Assembly (NCBI GenBank): GCA_028684065.1
Contig: JAQUGO010000012.1
Coordinates: 1-55,796 of the forward strand
Reading direction: 5' to 3'
From: Sulfurospirillaceae bacterium
GTDB taxonomy: Bacteria > Campylobacterota > Campylobacteria > Campylobacterales > Sulfurospirillaceae
DNA: 55,796 nt
Below the pieces are notes generated by a model. It was given only the letters and a program-made list of their open reading frames with translations, had not been told where the DNA came from and made no database searches. How positions within the stretch are numbered: position 1 is the stretch's first letter; each line of letters starts with the position of its first letter. The position numbers and the translations under genes are program-made. Below are positions 35,502-43,630 of this stretch, one piece after another.

Positions 35502-35704
35502 GTACCTATCCTTACTTTGTGTATCTATCCATTCTACTTCTTGATTTCTAAATATTCCCTTTTGTAGTAATATTATATGAGTATTATTTAGCACTAAGTT
35601 ATATTTGTTTTGAGTGATAAATGAACTATATGATGTTTTATACGTAAATTTAAGTTGGGAACAAGTATTATAATTTTTTTTAGAAAGAGTTATGAAGGTT
35701 ATTA

Positions 35705-35926
35705 ATGGTACAAAAAGAATTATTAATTTTCGCCTTAGTGTTACTTGTATTATCCCTTGGTATGCATATGAACCAGTGGATAGCACATCCTATTCTTCAC
35801 CTTCAACACTTAAGCGAACACAAAATGCCATACCATCCACTACTTTATACATTTATTTGTTATCTTGCCATAGGTTTTTTTCGTTTATTGATTCATTTTG
35901 TCTCTAAAATTTTTCGGTCTCATTAA
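35705..35926 (+). CDS. Small two-helix membrane protein
   Basis: A 73-residue protein with two hydrophobic segments (about 5-22 and 47-66) separated by a His-rich linker (MHMNQWIAHPILHLQHLSEHKM). GAAGG lies about 8 bases before the ATG. The next gene starts 6 bases after its stop, so it is probably co-transcribed with the Ppx/GppA gene. I do not recognise a family; the histidines suggest, without proof, metal or haem contact. Confidence 0.6.
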   Translation: MVQKELLIFALVLLVLSLGMHMNQWIAHPILHLQHLSEHKMPYHPLLYTFICYLAIGFFRLLIHFVSKIFRSH

Positions 35927-35932
35927 CTCTAT

Positions 35933-36838
35933 ATGCTAACCTTTGATCTTGGTTCTAATACACTGCGTATATTAGAGTTTGACTGTTTAACTCAAAAACG
36001 TATCAATGCATTTGAAAAAATAGTTCGAACAGCTAAAGACTTGCATAAAACAAATATGATAGCAGCAAGTTCACAAAAAGCCATAATAGATGCCCTTGAT
36101 GAAGCTTCAAAACTATTCGATTTTAAATCACATAAATGTTTTTGTGTAACAACTGAAGCCATGCGAAAAGCACATAATGCAACACAAGTTTTAAACACTA
36201 TAGAAATACAATTTGGATTAAAATTTGATATTATTAGTGGTGAAAGAGAAGCTTATCTGACTTCATTGGCAATTGAAAATGCACTCAAACGTGAATCACT
36301 CATAAGTGATACCTATGTTTTATTTGATCTAGGTGGTGGTTCTACAGAAATTACATTTTCCTACAAAGGCATCAAAGAAAGCAAAAGCTTTCCTTTTGGT
36401 ATCGTCACAATGGCAGAAAAATACACAGAAAATATTGCCTCAAAAGTAACAGAAATTGTTTCCAATATTGATAGTTTTATCCAAACTCACGGTAATATAC
36501 CAAAAAAATATTTACAATTAGTAACAACGGCAGGAACTCCCACTACTGTGTCAGCCTTTATTCAAGGCTTAGATTATGAGCATTATGACTATAACAAAGT
36601 TAATGGAAGCACTTTACATATGAATGATTTCCAGCATGCTTTTGAACGACTTTCAACAATGCCACCTCTTGAAGCTGAGCGCTATACTGGCACGAATCGT
36701 AAAGATCTGATTATTGTAGGTATCCTAATAGTCCAAGCTTTAATGCAAAAATTAGGCTTCACTACATGTGTTGTTATGGATGATGGTTTGCGTGAAGGTG
36801 TAGCGATTGCTAACTGTAACAATTTTATCACACATTAA
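35933..36838 (+). CDS. Ppx/GppA family phosphatase
   Basis: The 301-residue protein has the ASKHA fold signatures MLTFDLGSNTLRILEFD and VLFDLGGGSTEITF, with FGIVTMAEKY and TTAGTPTTVSAFIQGLDYEHYD later. It belongs to the exopolyphosphatase/pppGpp-phosphatase family and lacks the extra C-terminal HD-like domain of E. coli Ppx. In Campylobacterota short members may act on polyphosphate or pppGpp; the substrate is not decided by sequence. No strong ribosome site is visible, suggesting coupling to the small membrane protein gene. Confidence 0.88.
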   Translation: MLTFDLGSNTLRILEFDCLTQKRINAFEKIVRTAKDLHKTNMIAASSQKAIIDALDEASKLFDFKSHKCFCVTTEAMRKAHNATQVLNTIEIQFGLKFDIISGEREAYLTSLAIENALKRESLISDTYVLFDLGGGSTEITFSYKGIKESKSFPFGIVTMAEKYTENIASKVTEIVSNIDSFIQTHGNIPKKYLQLVTTAGTPTTVSAFIQGLDYEHYDYNKVNGSTLHMNDFQHAFERLSTMPPLEAERYTGTNRKDLIIVGILIVQALMQKLGFTTCVVMDDGLREGVAIANCNNFITH

Positions 36839-36864
36839 GTAGTGAAGGTTCTTTAATATTAATT

Positions 36865-36873
36865 TGCTATAAT
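36865..36873 (+). promoter_or_regulatory. Extended -10 box for ilvB-ilvN-lpxD
   Basis: TGCTATAAT lies about 78 bases before the ilvB ATG, leaving a leader of roughly 70 bases. Confidence 0.65.
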
Positions 36874-36887
36874 AACCCACTTTTTTT

Positions 36888-36927
36888 GCAAAGTATCATT
36901 ATTTTTAATGCTTTGCATGATAAGCAT
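36888..36927 (+). promoter_or_regulatory. Overlapping inverted repeats in the ilvB leader
   Basis: GCAAAG (36888-36893) pairs with CTTTGC (36911-36916), while ATGCTT (36908-36913) pairs with AAGCAT (36922-36927). The two hairpins share bases and cannot form together. No leader peptide rich in branched-chain residues is evident. The SD sequence AAAGGAGAGG follows. Confidence 0.35.
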
Positions 36928-36951
36928 CATTAAAATACGAAAGGAGAGGTC

Positions 36952-38643
36952 ATGGAGTTAAGCGGTTCCCAAATGGTCATAGAAGCACTACGTAAGGAGA
37001 ATGTCAGCGTCGTCTTTGGCTATCCTGGTGGTGCTATCATGAATGTTTATGATGAAGTTTATAAACAAAATTATTTTAGACATATTCTTACAAGACACGA
37101 ACAAGCAGCAATTCACGCGGCAGATGGTTATGCAAGAGCAAGCGGTGAAGTTGGTGTTGCTTTTGTTACCAGTGGCCCAGGTTTTACTAATGCCGTAACA
37201 GGTCTTGCAACAGCGTATATGGATTCGATTCCTATGGTGGTGATTAGTGGGCAAGTTCCTATTAGTATGATTGGTACGGATGCCTTTCAAGAAATTGATG
37301 CTGTTGGTATTAGCAGACCTTGTGTTAAACATAATTATCTCGTAAAAGATGTTAAAGATTTGCCACGTATTTTAAAAGAGGCGTTTTACATTGCACGAAG
37401 TGGCAGGCCAGGTCCTGTACATGTTGATATACCCAAAGATGTTAGTGCGCATATGGGTGAGTTTGATTATCCTGATGAAATTAAAATGCAAACATATAGG
37501 CCAACCTATAAAGGTAATCCTCGTCAGATTAAAAAGGCCATTGAAGCTATTGCCAACGCAAAGCGTCCTGTTCTTTACATTGGGGGTGGTGCAATTAACT
37601 CTAACGCCAGTGCAGAGGTTAGAGAGTTCGCCCGTATTGCAGGAATTCCTGCTGTTGAAACATTAATGGCACGAGGTATTATGGGCGATGAAAATCCATT
37701 GCTTCTTGGAATGCTAGGAATGCACGGCTGTTATAGTGCTAATATGGCGATGAGTGAAGCAGATTTGATGATTGCTTTTGGTCCACGCTTTGATGATAGG
37801 GTTACCGGAAAGCTCAGTGAGTTTGCCAAACATGCCAAAATCATTCATGTTGATATTGACCCAAGTAGCATTGGTAAAATTGTACCAATTGACTATCCTA
37901 TAGTTGGTGATTTAAAAAATGTTGTTGATGCCATGATCCCTTTGGCCAAAGAGCATATTGATGAGAATAAATACAAGCCATGGCGCGATTTACTCAATCG
38001 ATATGATGAAATTCATCCTCTTAAATATGAGGACTCCAATGAAATCTTAAAACCCCAATGGGCAATTGAGCGTGTGGGACAATTACTGGGTGATAAGGCG
38101 ATTATTTGTACGGATGTTGGACAGCATCAAATGTGGGCAGCACAATTTTATCCTTTTAGTTACCCTCGTCAATGGGTCACTAGTGGAGGTCTTGGAACGA
38201 TGGGCTTTGGCTTACCTGCAGCTATGGGAGCACAAGTTGCTATGCCTTCTAAAACCATTATTAACTTTACTGGTGATGGCTCAATTTTGATGAATATTCA
38301 AGAACTAATGACCGCGGTAGAAAGTAAAATTCCCGTCATCAACATCATCTTAAATAATCAATTTCTAGGCATGGTTCGTCAATGGCAAACTTTCTTTTAT
38401 GACAAACGCTACTCGTCTACTGATTTAACAGTCCAACCGGATTTTGTTAAATTAGTTGAGAGTTTTGGAGGGCGTGGTTTTAGAGTTCATACCAAAGAAG
38501 AGTTTGATATTGCGCTTGAAGAAGCCTTGAAAAGTAATACAGTTTGTATGATTGATGTTCACGTTGATCGTTTTGAAAATGTTTTACCAATGGTGCCTTC
38601 GGGTGGAACATTGTATAACATGATGCTTGAGTATAAGGAGTAA
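36952..38643 (+). CDS. ilvB: Acetolactate synthase large subunit
   Basis: A 563-residue thiamine-diphosphate enzyme joining two pyruvates, or pyruvate with 2-oxobutanoate, in Val/Leu/Ile synthesis. VFGYPGGAIMNVYDEV and the catalytic Glu in LTRHEQAAIHAADGYAR, the FAD-region block VHVDIPKDVSAHMGEF, and the TPP motif NFTGDGSILMNIQELM are intact. Ends 3 bases before ilvN. IlvA at 6065 supplies 2-oxobutanoate. Confidence 0.95.
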   Translation: MELSGSQMVIEALRKENVSVVFGYPGGAIMNVYDEVYKQNYFRHILTRHEQAAIHAADGYARASGEVGVAFVTSGPGFTNAVTGLATAYMDSIPMVVISGQVPISMIGTDAFQEIDAVGISRPCVKHNYLVKDVKDLPRILKEAFYIARSGRPGPVHVDIPKDVSAHMGEFDYPDEIKMQTYRPTYKGNPRQIKKAIEAIANAKRPVLYIGGGAINSNASAEVREFARIAGIPAVETLMARGIMGDENPLLLGMLGMHGCYSANMAMSEADLMIAFGPRFDDRVTGKLSEFAKHAKIIHVDIDPSSIGKIVPIDYPIVGDLKNVVDAMIPLAKEHIDENKYKPWRDLLNRYDEIHPLKYEDSNEILKPQWAIERVGQLLGDKAIICTDVGQHQMWAAQFYPFSYPRQWVTSGGLGTMGFGLPAAMGAQVAMPSKTIINFTGDGSILMNIQELMTAVESKIPVINIILNNQFLGMVRQWQTFFYDKRYSSTDLTVQPDFVKLVESFGGRGFRVHTKEEFDIALEEALKSNTVCMIDVHVDRFENVLPMVPSGGTLYNMMLEYKE

Positions 38644-38646
38644 AAG

Positions 38647-39117
38647 ATGGAACAAATAAGAAGAGTTTTATCTGTTATTGTTTTGAATGAAGATGGTGTT
38701 TTATCTCGTATCTCAGGACTTTTTGCGGGCCGAGGGTATAATATCGACTCATTAACAGTAGCGCCTATACCTAAAACCAATTTATCACGATTAACCATAG
38801 TAACCTCTGGCAATACCGCTGTTTTAGAGCAAATTGTGAAGCAATTACATAAACTCATTCCAACGTATAAAGTTATTGAGTCTGGTACTTTTGTTGAAAA
38901 AGAGTTAGCCCTTGTTAAAATTCCTCTCAATGAAGATTTTAATGGCCTTGATGCTATGCTTAAAGCGTATAATGGAACCATTGCAAGTAGTAATGAAGAT
39001 TTTATCGTAGTTATGGTCGCAGATGATTATGAGAGAATTGATAATTTTCTTAAAGCCATTAAAAAATATAACCCTATTGATATGGTTCGAAGTGGTTCTG
39101 TAGCTATGGATATTTAA
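38647..39117 (+). CDS. ilvN: Acetolactate synthase small (regulatory) subunit
   Basis: A 156-residue regulatory subunit with an N-terminal ACT domain ([33 protein letters not shown]) and the C-terminal domain typical of the longer IlvH/IlvN form. It would confer valine feedback on IlvB. The name ilvH is used equally for this length. It overlaps lpxD by one base. Confidence 0.93.
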   Translation: MEQIRRVLSVIVLNEDGVLSRISGLFAGRGYNIDSLTVAPIPKTNLSRLTIVTSGNTAVLEQIVKQLHKLIPTYKVIESGTFVEKELALVKIPLNEDFNGLDAMLKAYNGTIASSNEDFIVVMVADDYERIDNFLKAIKKYNPIDMVRSGSVAMDI

Positions 39118-40070
39118 TGAAGCTTTCACAACTCGCAACGCCTTTAAAACTAGATTTTGTCGGTAACGATTTTGAAGTAACCTCTTTAGCAACACTCAAA
39201 GAGGCTACTTCTTCACAGATTGCCTATCTTGAAAATCCAAAACTTTTACCTGATTTGCAAACAACAAAGGCTGGTGCTGTCTTTGTATCTTCACACTATC
39301 AATCATATGTTCCTGCAACATGCATTGCACTTATAAGTCCAAATCCACATCTTAGTATGGCATATGCTAGTGCTTATTTTGCCAAAAAAGACTTTGTGTG
39401 CGCCAACAATGAAACACACATAGCCTTGATGTGCGATATTGGTAAAAATGTTGTTATAGGCGATGGTACCATTATTGAAGAAGGCACTCATATTATGCCC
39501 AATGTAACCATTGGAGCCAATGTTTTTATCGGAAAAAATGTAAGAATATTTCCTAATGTTGTTATTTATGATAACAGTATTATCAAAGAGGGATGTATCC
39601 TTCAAGCAGGTGCCATAATTGGAAGTGATGGCTTTGGATATGCTCATACGCCACAAGGTGAGCATATTAAAATCTATCATAGTGGTAATGTCATTTTAGA
39701 AGAGAATGTTGAAATTGGTGCTAATACGACTATTGACAGAGCTGTCTTTGGTTCAACCATCTTAAAAAAAGGTACTAAAATAGATAATCTAGTACAAATT
39801 GGCCACAACTGTGAAATTGGTCAATCTTCAATTATGGTGGCACAATCTGGACTTGCTGGTTCAACAAAACTTGGTAGGAATGTCATAATGGGTGGGCAAA
39901 GTGCCACAGCTGGTCATATCGAAATTGGTGATTTTGCTATGATTGCCGCACGTGGAGGAGTAACAAAATCAATTGAAGGTGGCAAAACTTATGGTGGTTT
40001 TCCATTAACACTTCAACATGAATGGTTAAAAACACAAGCTAAAATAGCTAGATTTTTCAAAAAAAATTAA
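39117..40070 (+). CDS. lpxD: UDP-3-O-acylglucosamine N-acyltransferase
   Basis: A 317-residue acyltransferase of lipid A synthesis. An N-terminal uridine-binding domain (about 1-95) leads into left-handed beta-helix hexapeptide repeats ([20 protein letters not shown] and following), with [20 protein letters not shown] and the catalytic histidine in [14 protein letters not shown]. It follows ilvN with a one-base overlap, linking an envelope enzyme to branched-chain amino-acid synthesis in one transcript. Confidence 0.94.
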   Translation: MKLSQLATPLKLDFVGNDFEVTSLATLKEATSSQIAYLENPKLLPDLQTTKAGAVFVSSHYQSYVPATCIALISPNPHLSMAYASAYFAKKDFVCANNETHIALMCDIGKNVVIGDGTIIEEGTHIMPNVTIGANVFIGKNVRIFPNVVIYDNSIIKEGCILQAGAIIGSDGFGYAHTPQGEHIKIYHSGNVILEENVEIGANTTIDRAVFGSTILKKGTKIDNLVQIGHNCEIGQSSIMVAQSGLAGSTKLGRNVIMGGQSATAGHIEIGDFAMIAARGGVTKSIEGGKTYGGFPLTLQHEWLKTQAKIARFFKKN

Positions 40071-40081
40071 AGGATTAGACA

Positions 40082-40330
40082 ATGAGCGGAAAAAATACAA
40101 TATTAACAAAATTTGCACTTGCTGGTACAAAAAATGGAATTATTTCAATTTCACACTTAGAAGAACCTTATGGAAATGGTTCATTTCCAGTGGTGAGTAT
40201 TGGTATTTCGTTGAAGAAAAATGGGGAAGAGCCAGATTGGAAAGCCCATATTCCTTATGAAAACTTAGATGAACTTATTACTGCATTACAAGATGCTAAA
40301 TCACGCTTTCAAGTAGAGACAACTAAATAA
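40082..40330 (+). CDS. Small conserved-looking protein of unknown function
   Basis: An 82-residue soluble protein without cysteines or recognisable motif; it is probably a compact beta-rich fold with a C-terminal helix (YENLDELITALQDAKSRF). AAAGGA lies 8 bases before the ATG. It is 11 bases after lpxD and ends just before a strong terminator, so it is the last gene of the ilvB operon. Confidence 0.65.
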   Translation: MSGKNTILTKFALAGTKNGIISISHLEEPYGNGSFPVVSIGISLKKNGEEPDWKAHIPYENLDELITALQDAKSRFQVETTK

Positions 40331-40336
40331 TATTCG

Positions 40337-40372
40337 TATAGCTTTACATGTAGATTTACATGTAAAGCTATA
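40337..40372. terminator. Bidirectional terminator built from two palindrome copies
   Basis: The arms 40337-40352 and 40357-40372 are a perfect 16-bp inverted repeat with a 4-base loop (GATT). Each arm contains TTTACATGTA, and the second half includes a full TTTACATGTAAA (40355-40366). It separates the convergent ilvB operon and GltD-like gene and overlaps the stop of the latter. Confidence 0.75.
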
Positions 40373-41564
40373 AAGCTGCTATATATTCTTCAATGGCAAC
40401 TGCAACATTTTTTGAAAAAGCGACAGCTTCAACAACAGTACGTGCACCTGTTACAACATCACCAGATGCAAAAACACCTTTCATAGATGTTCTACCACTT
40501 TCATCAGTCACAACAAGCCCCTTACCATCAACCATAATTTCTTTAGAACTTTGCACAATATTATCTTTTGGATTTTGACTAATTGCAACTAAAACAGAAT
40601 CTGCATCAAAAAACCCTTCTTCGCCACTACCATCTGTACTGACATATTTGATACCGTTTTCACAAATTTCTATTGGTTCTTTATAAAGCTCAAATTTAAC
40701 ACCATCAATTTTGGCACATTCTACTTCATGATGTGAGGCTGGAATATTTTCCATACCTTTACGATACATAATAATAACATCACGCGCGCCATTACGCACA
40801 GCTGTTCGCGCTACATCCATAGCGACATTACCAGCGCCTAAAACAACTACGGTATTTCCTAAGGAATAAACAGATGGACTTTTAAGATAATCAATAGCAA
40901 AATGAACATGTCCTAAACTTTCACCCTTAATATCTAGTTTTTTAGGTGACCAAACACCTGTTCCAATAAAAACAGCTTTAAACTCATCACGAAAAAGATC
41001 ATTAATCGTAATATTTTTACCAATAGTAATATTGGGACGAATTGTGACCCCTAATTGTTTGAGCTTGATGACTAATGTATCCAACGTCGTTTTATTAAGC
41101 CTAAAATCGGGGATACCATAACGAAGTACACCACCAATTTTATCATTAGCATCATACATGGTAATCGCATAACCTTTAGCAGATAAGATAAATGCCAAGG
41201 CAATACCGGCAGGTCCACTACCAATAATCGCAACTTTATGACCATTAGATGCAGGTTTTTCATATTGAACATCATTGATATATAAATCAGAAATATAATT
41301 CTCAATACTACCAACGCTAACCGCTGTCTGCTTTTTATTAAGAACACAATGTCCTTCACAATGTTTTTCATGAGGACATACAAGGGAGCAAATAACAGAG
41401 AGAGGATTATTATCAAAAAGCATTTTACCGGCTTTTTTAATATCGCCAGCTAAAAAAAGTCGTATCATTTCTGCGATAGGTGTATTTACAGGGCAACCAG
41501 TTTGGCATGATGGTTTTTTGCACCCAAGACATGTTTGTGCTAATTTAATGGCATATTTATTCAT
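40368..41564 (-). CDS. GltD-like NAD(P)-dependent oxidoreductase
   Basis: The 398-residue flavoprotein has an N-terminal iron-sulfur domain with C12-x2-C15-x4-C20-x3-C24 and a second group in SVICSLVCPHEKHCEGHC, then FAD-binding VAIIGSGPAGIALAFILS and NADPH-binding VVVLGAGNVAMDVARTAV. This is the small-subunit architecture of glutamate synthase, also used by NfnB-like and related electron-transfer modules. No glutamate-synthase large subunit is adjacent, so its partner is unknown. A TTTACATGTAAA palindrome runs into its SD sequence AAAGG. Confidence 0.85.
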   Translation of the reverse strand: MNKYAIKLAQTCLGCKKPSCQTGCPVNTPIAEMIRLFLAGDIKKAGKMLFDNNPLSVICSLVCPHEKHCEGHCVLNKKQTAVSVGSIENYISDLYINDVQYEKPASNGHKVAIIGSGPAGIALAFILSAKGYAITMYDANDKIGGVLRYGIPDFRLNKTTLDTLVIKLKQLGVTIRPNITIGKNITINDLFRDEFKAVFIGTGVWSPKKLDIKGESLGHVHFAIDYLKSPSVYSLGNTVVVLGAGNVAMDVARTAVRNGARDVIIMYRKGMENIPASHHEVECAKIDGVKFELYKEPIEICENGIKYVSTDGSGEEGFFDADSVLVAISQNPKDNIVQSSKEIMVDGKGLVVTDESGRTSMKGVFASGDVVTGARTVVEAVAFSKNVAVAIEEYIAAL

Positions 41565-41572
41565 TATCGACC

Positions 41573-41584
41573 TTTACATGTAAA
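41573..41584. repeat. TTTACATGTAAA palindrome, copy 6
   Basis: A full 12-bp copy 8 bases upstream of the GltD-like ATG on the minus strand, continuing into AAAGG, the ribosome binding site. Confidence 0.6.
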
Positions 41585-41640
41585 ACTTTAAGTGAAATTT
41601 AAACAAAACAATAAGACTTTTATAGGAAGTTTTGAAAGGA

Positions 41641-41659
41641 GGGCGCCTTTAATACGCCC
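41641..41659 (-). terminator. Possible terminator after aspC
   Basis: GGGCG (41641-41645) and CGCCC (41655-41659) form a short GC-rich stem with a 9-base loop, 12 bases after the aspC stop; on the minus strand it is followed by TCCTTT. The T tract is weak. Confidence 0.45.
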
Positions 41660-41671
41660 AATATTAAACAA

Positions 41672-42850
41672 TTACTTTTTATAGTTTTCAACAAATTCTT
41701 TGATACGATGAATACCATCTTTAATACTTGCATCATCCGTAGCAAAGGATAATCTAAAGTAACCATCTGTTCCAAAGCCAAGACCAGGGACAACAGCAAC
41801 ACCTTTTTCTTCTAAAAGCATCTTAGAAAATTTTATTGAATCATTTTCAACTGCTTTTGTATTAACATAAAGATAAAAAGCACCTTCAGGTTTAAGGGTA
41901 CTCAAACCTTCAATGGCATTAATCATTTCACAAGCCATATTTCGACGTTTTTCAAAAGCTTTACGCATTACTTCAATATCATCATCAGCTAAACCATCTA
42001 AGGCTGGAACAGCAGCTTTTTGCGTAATGGAATTAATATTAGAGGTACTTTGTCCTTGTAAATCAACAATAGCATTCGTAATTTCTTTAATAGGGCAGGC
42101 CAAATAACCGAAACGCCAACCAGTCATAGAAACCGACTTACTAAGACCGTTGACAGTAATCGTACGTTTATACATATCTTCACTAATGGAAGCAAGTGAA
42201 GTAAACTGCTTGCCATCAAAAATGATTTTTTCATACATTTCATCCGAAACAACTAATATATTTGTTCCCTTAAGAACCTCGGCTAAAGCACTTAATTCTT
42301 CTTTACTATAAATAGCACCTGTTGGATTAGAAGGTGTATTAATCAAAAGGGCTTTAGTTTTAGGCGTAATAGCAGCTTTAAGCTGTGTAGGTGTAATTTT
42401 AAATCCACTTTGCTCATCTGTGTCAATAAACACAGGAGTGCCATCACTGTATTTAACAATTTCAGGATAAGTCACCCAATAAGGAGAAGGTATAATGACT
42501 TCATCACCTTCATTTAAAATAGCTTGAAAGATATTAAATAAAGAGTGTTTAGCGCCAACATTTACAACAATATCGCTTGGTTTATACTCAATATTATTTT
42601 CACGTTTAAGCTTGCCAGCAATTGCCTTTAAAACGTCTGGAGTCCCTCCAACGGCTGTATATTTTGAAAAACCACTATTAATTGCCTTAATTGCAGCATC
42701 TTTAACCACTTGCGGGGTATCAAAATCAGGCTCACCTGCTGAAAAGCTAAGCACATCTTTGCCACTTGCTTTCATATCTCTAGCCAACGCTGTAATGGCC
42801 ATAGTAAGAGAGGGAGACAACACTTGAATTCTTTTTGATAACATAGACAT
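41672..42850 (-). CDS. aspC: Aspartate aminotransferase (class I/II)
   Basis: A 392-residue PLP enzyme transferring the amino group between aspartate and 2-oxoglutarate. VNVGAKHSLFNIFQAIL, IPSPYWVTYPEIV, LINTPSNPTGAIYS, the PLP lysine block TVNGLSKSVSMTGWRFGYLA and the substrate arginine in GYFRLSFA match the aspartate-aminotransferase Ib group. The gene has its own promoter and so is separable from cysE, although C. jejuni has the same neighbours. Confidence 0.9.
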   Translation of the reverse strand: MSMLSKRIQVLSPSLTMAITALARDMKASGKDVLSFSAGEPDFDTPQVVKDAAIKAINSGFSKYTAVGGTPDVLKAIAGKLKRENNIEYKPSDIVVNVGAKHSLFNIFQAILNEGDEVIIPSPYWVTYPEIVKYSDGTPVFIDTDEQSGFKITPTQLKAAITPKTKALLINTPSNPTGAIYSKEELSALAEVLKGTNILVVSDEMYEKIIFDGKQFTSLASISEDMYKRTITVNGLSKSVSMTGWRFGYLACPIKEITNAIVDLQGQSTSNINSITQKAAVPALDGLADDDIEVMRKAFEKRRNMACEMINAIEGLSTLKPEGAFYLYVNTKAVENDSIKFSKMLLEEKGVAVVPGLGFGTDGYFRLSFATDDASIKDGIHRIKEFVENYKK

Positions 42851-42879
42851 GGACTTTCCTCATTTAAAATCTCGCGATG

Positions 42880-42888
42880 ATTATAGCA
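42880..42888 (-). promoter_or_regulatory. Extended -10 box for aspC
   Basis: On the minus strand this reads TGCTATAAT, 29 bases before the ATG at 42850, between cysE and aspC. Confidence 0.65.
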
Positions 42889-42913
42889 AAAAATGAAACA
42901 ATTACATCAAAAA

Positions 42914-43630
42914 TTATTCTTTAACTGACTCTAAATACGATTTATAGATAAACTCAAGTTCATCGTCTTTTGTTTTAGCATCACCGTGATTGTGTTGAAT
43001 AATATCTTCCAAGATTTTAAGTCGTTTAAACATATAGATAAAAAGTTCTTTATTGATATCAGGAATCTTATTATGAGCCATAGGGTTCTTATCTCTCCCT
43101 TTTTCGATAATACGAGCAGGGATACCAACAGCAGTAGAATCATCAGGAATACTTTTAACAACAACTGAATTAGAACCTATACGACAGTTTTCACCAATAA
43201 TAATATCTCCAAGAATTTTAGCACCTGATCCGATAACGGTATTGTGACCAATAGTAGGATGGCGCTTAACACCTCTCTCTAAACTAACGCCCCCCAAAGT
43301 AACACCTTGATAAATAAGTACTTCATCTCCAACTATCGCTGTTTCCCCAATAACAACACCAAAAGCATGATCCAAAAATACACGCCTACCAATCGTACAT
43401 GCAGGGTGAATATCTATATTAGTAATTACTTGGGAAATACCCATTAAAATGCGAGCTAAGACTTTAAACCCTTTTGTATATAATGCATGCGCAATACGAT
43501 AATTCACCAAGGCCCAAACACCTGGATAATTGAAAAAAAGTTCAATCTTGGAATTTAAAGCAGGATCACGTAAAACTGGCTGTGAAAAATCCTCTTTGAT
43601 CTTAAACCAAAGAGATACCGAATGACTCAT
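42914..43630 (-). CDS. cysE: Serine O-acetyltransferase
   Basis: A 238-residue hexapeptide-repeat acetyltransferase making O-acetylserine for cysteine synthesis. A helical N-terminal part (ALVNYRIAHALYTKGFKVLA) precedes the beta helix with NIDIHPACTIGRRVFLDHAFGVVIGETAIVG and IYQGVTLGGVSLERGVKRHPTIG, which contain the active-site His and Asp. The C-terminal tail beyond about 180 is longer than in minimal CysE and acidic. It overlaps speA by 4 bases. Confidence 0.93.
   Translation of the reverse strand: MSHSVSLWFKIKEDFSQPVLRDPALNSKIELFFNYPGVWALVNYRIAHALYTKGFKVLARILMGISQVITNIDIHPACTIGRRVFLDHAFGVVIGETAIVGDEVLIYQGVTLGGVSLERGVKRHPTIGHNTVIGSGAKILGDIIIGENCRIGSNSVVVKSIPDDSTAVGIPARIIEKGRDKNPMAHNKIPDINKELFIYMFKRLKILEDIIQHNHGDAKTKDDELEFIYKSYLESVKE

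Noticed and set aside
35502-35786. Long N-terminal extension of the SQR-like reading frame
   Set aside because: The extension has no coding character, and the start at 35501 has an SD sequence followed by a Tat signal.
35692-35907. Open frame in another phase overlapping the small membrane protein gene
   Set aside because: The alternative phase at 35705 has a better SD position and clear membrane helices.
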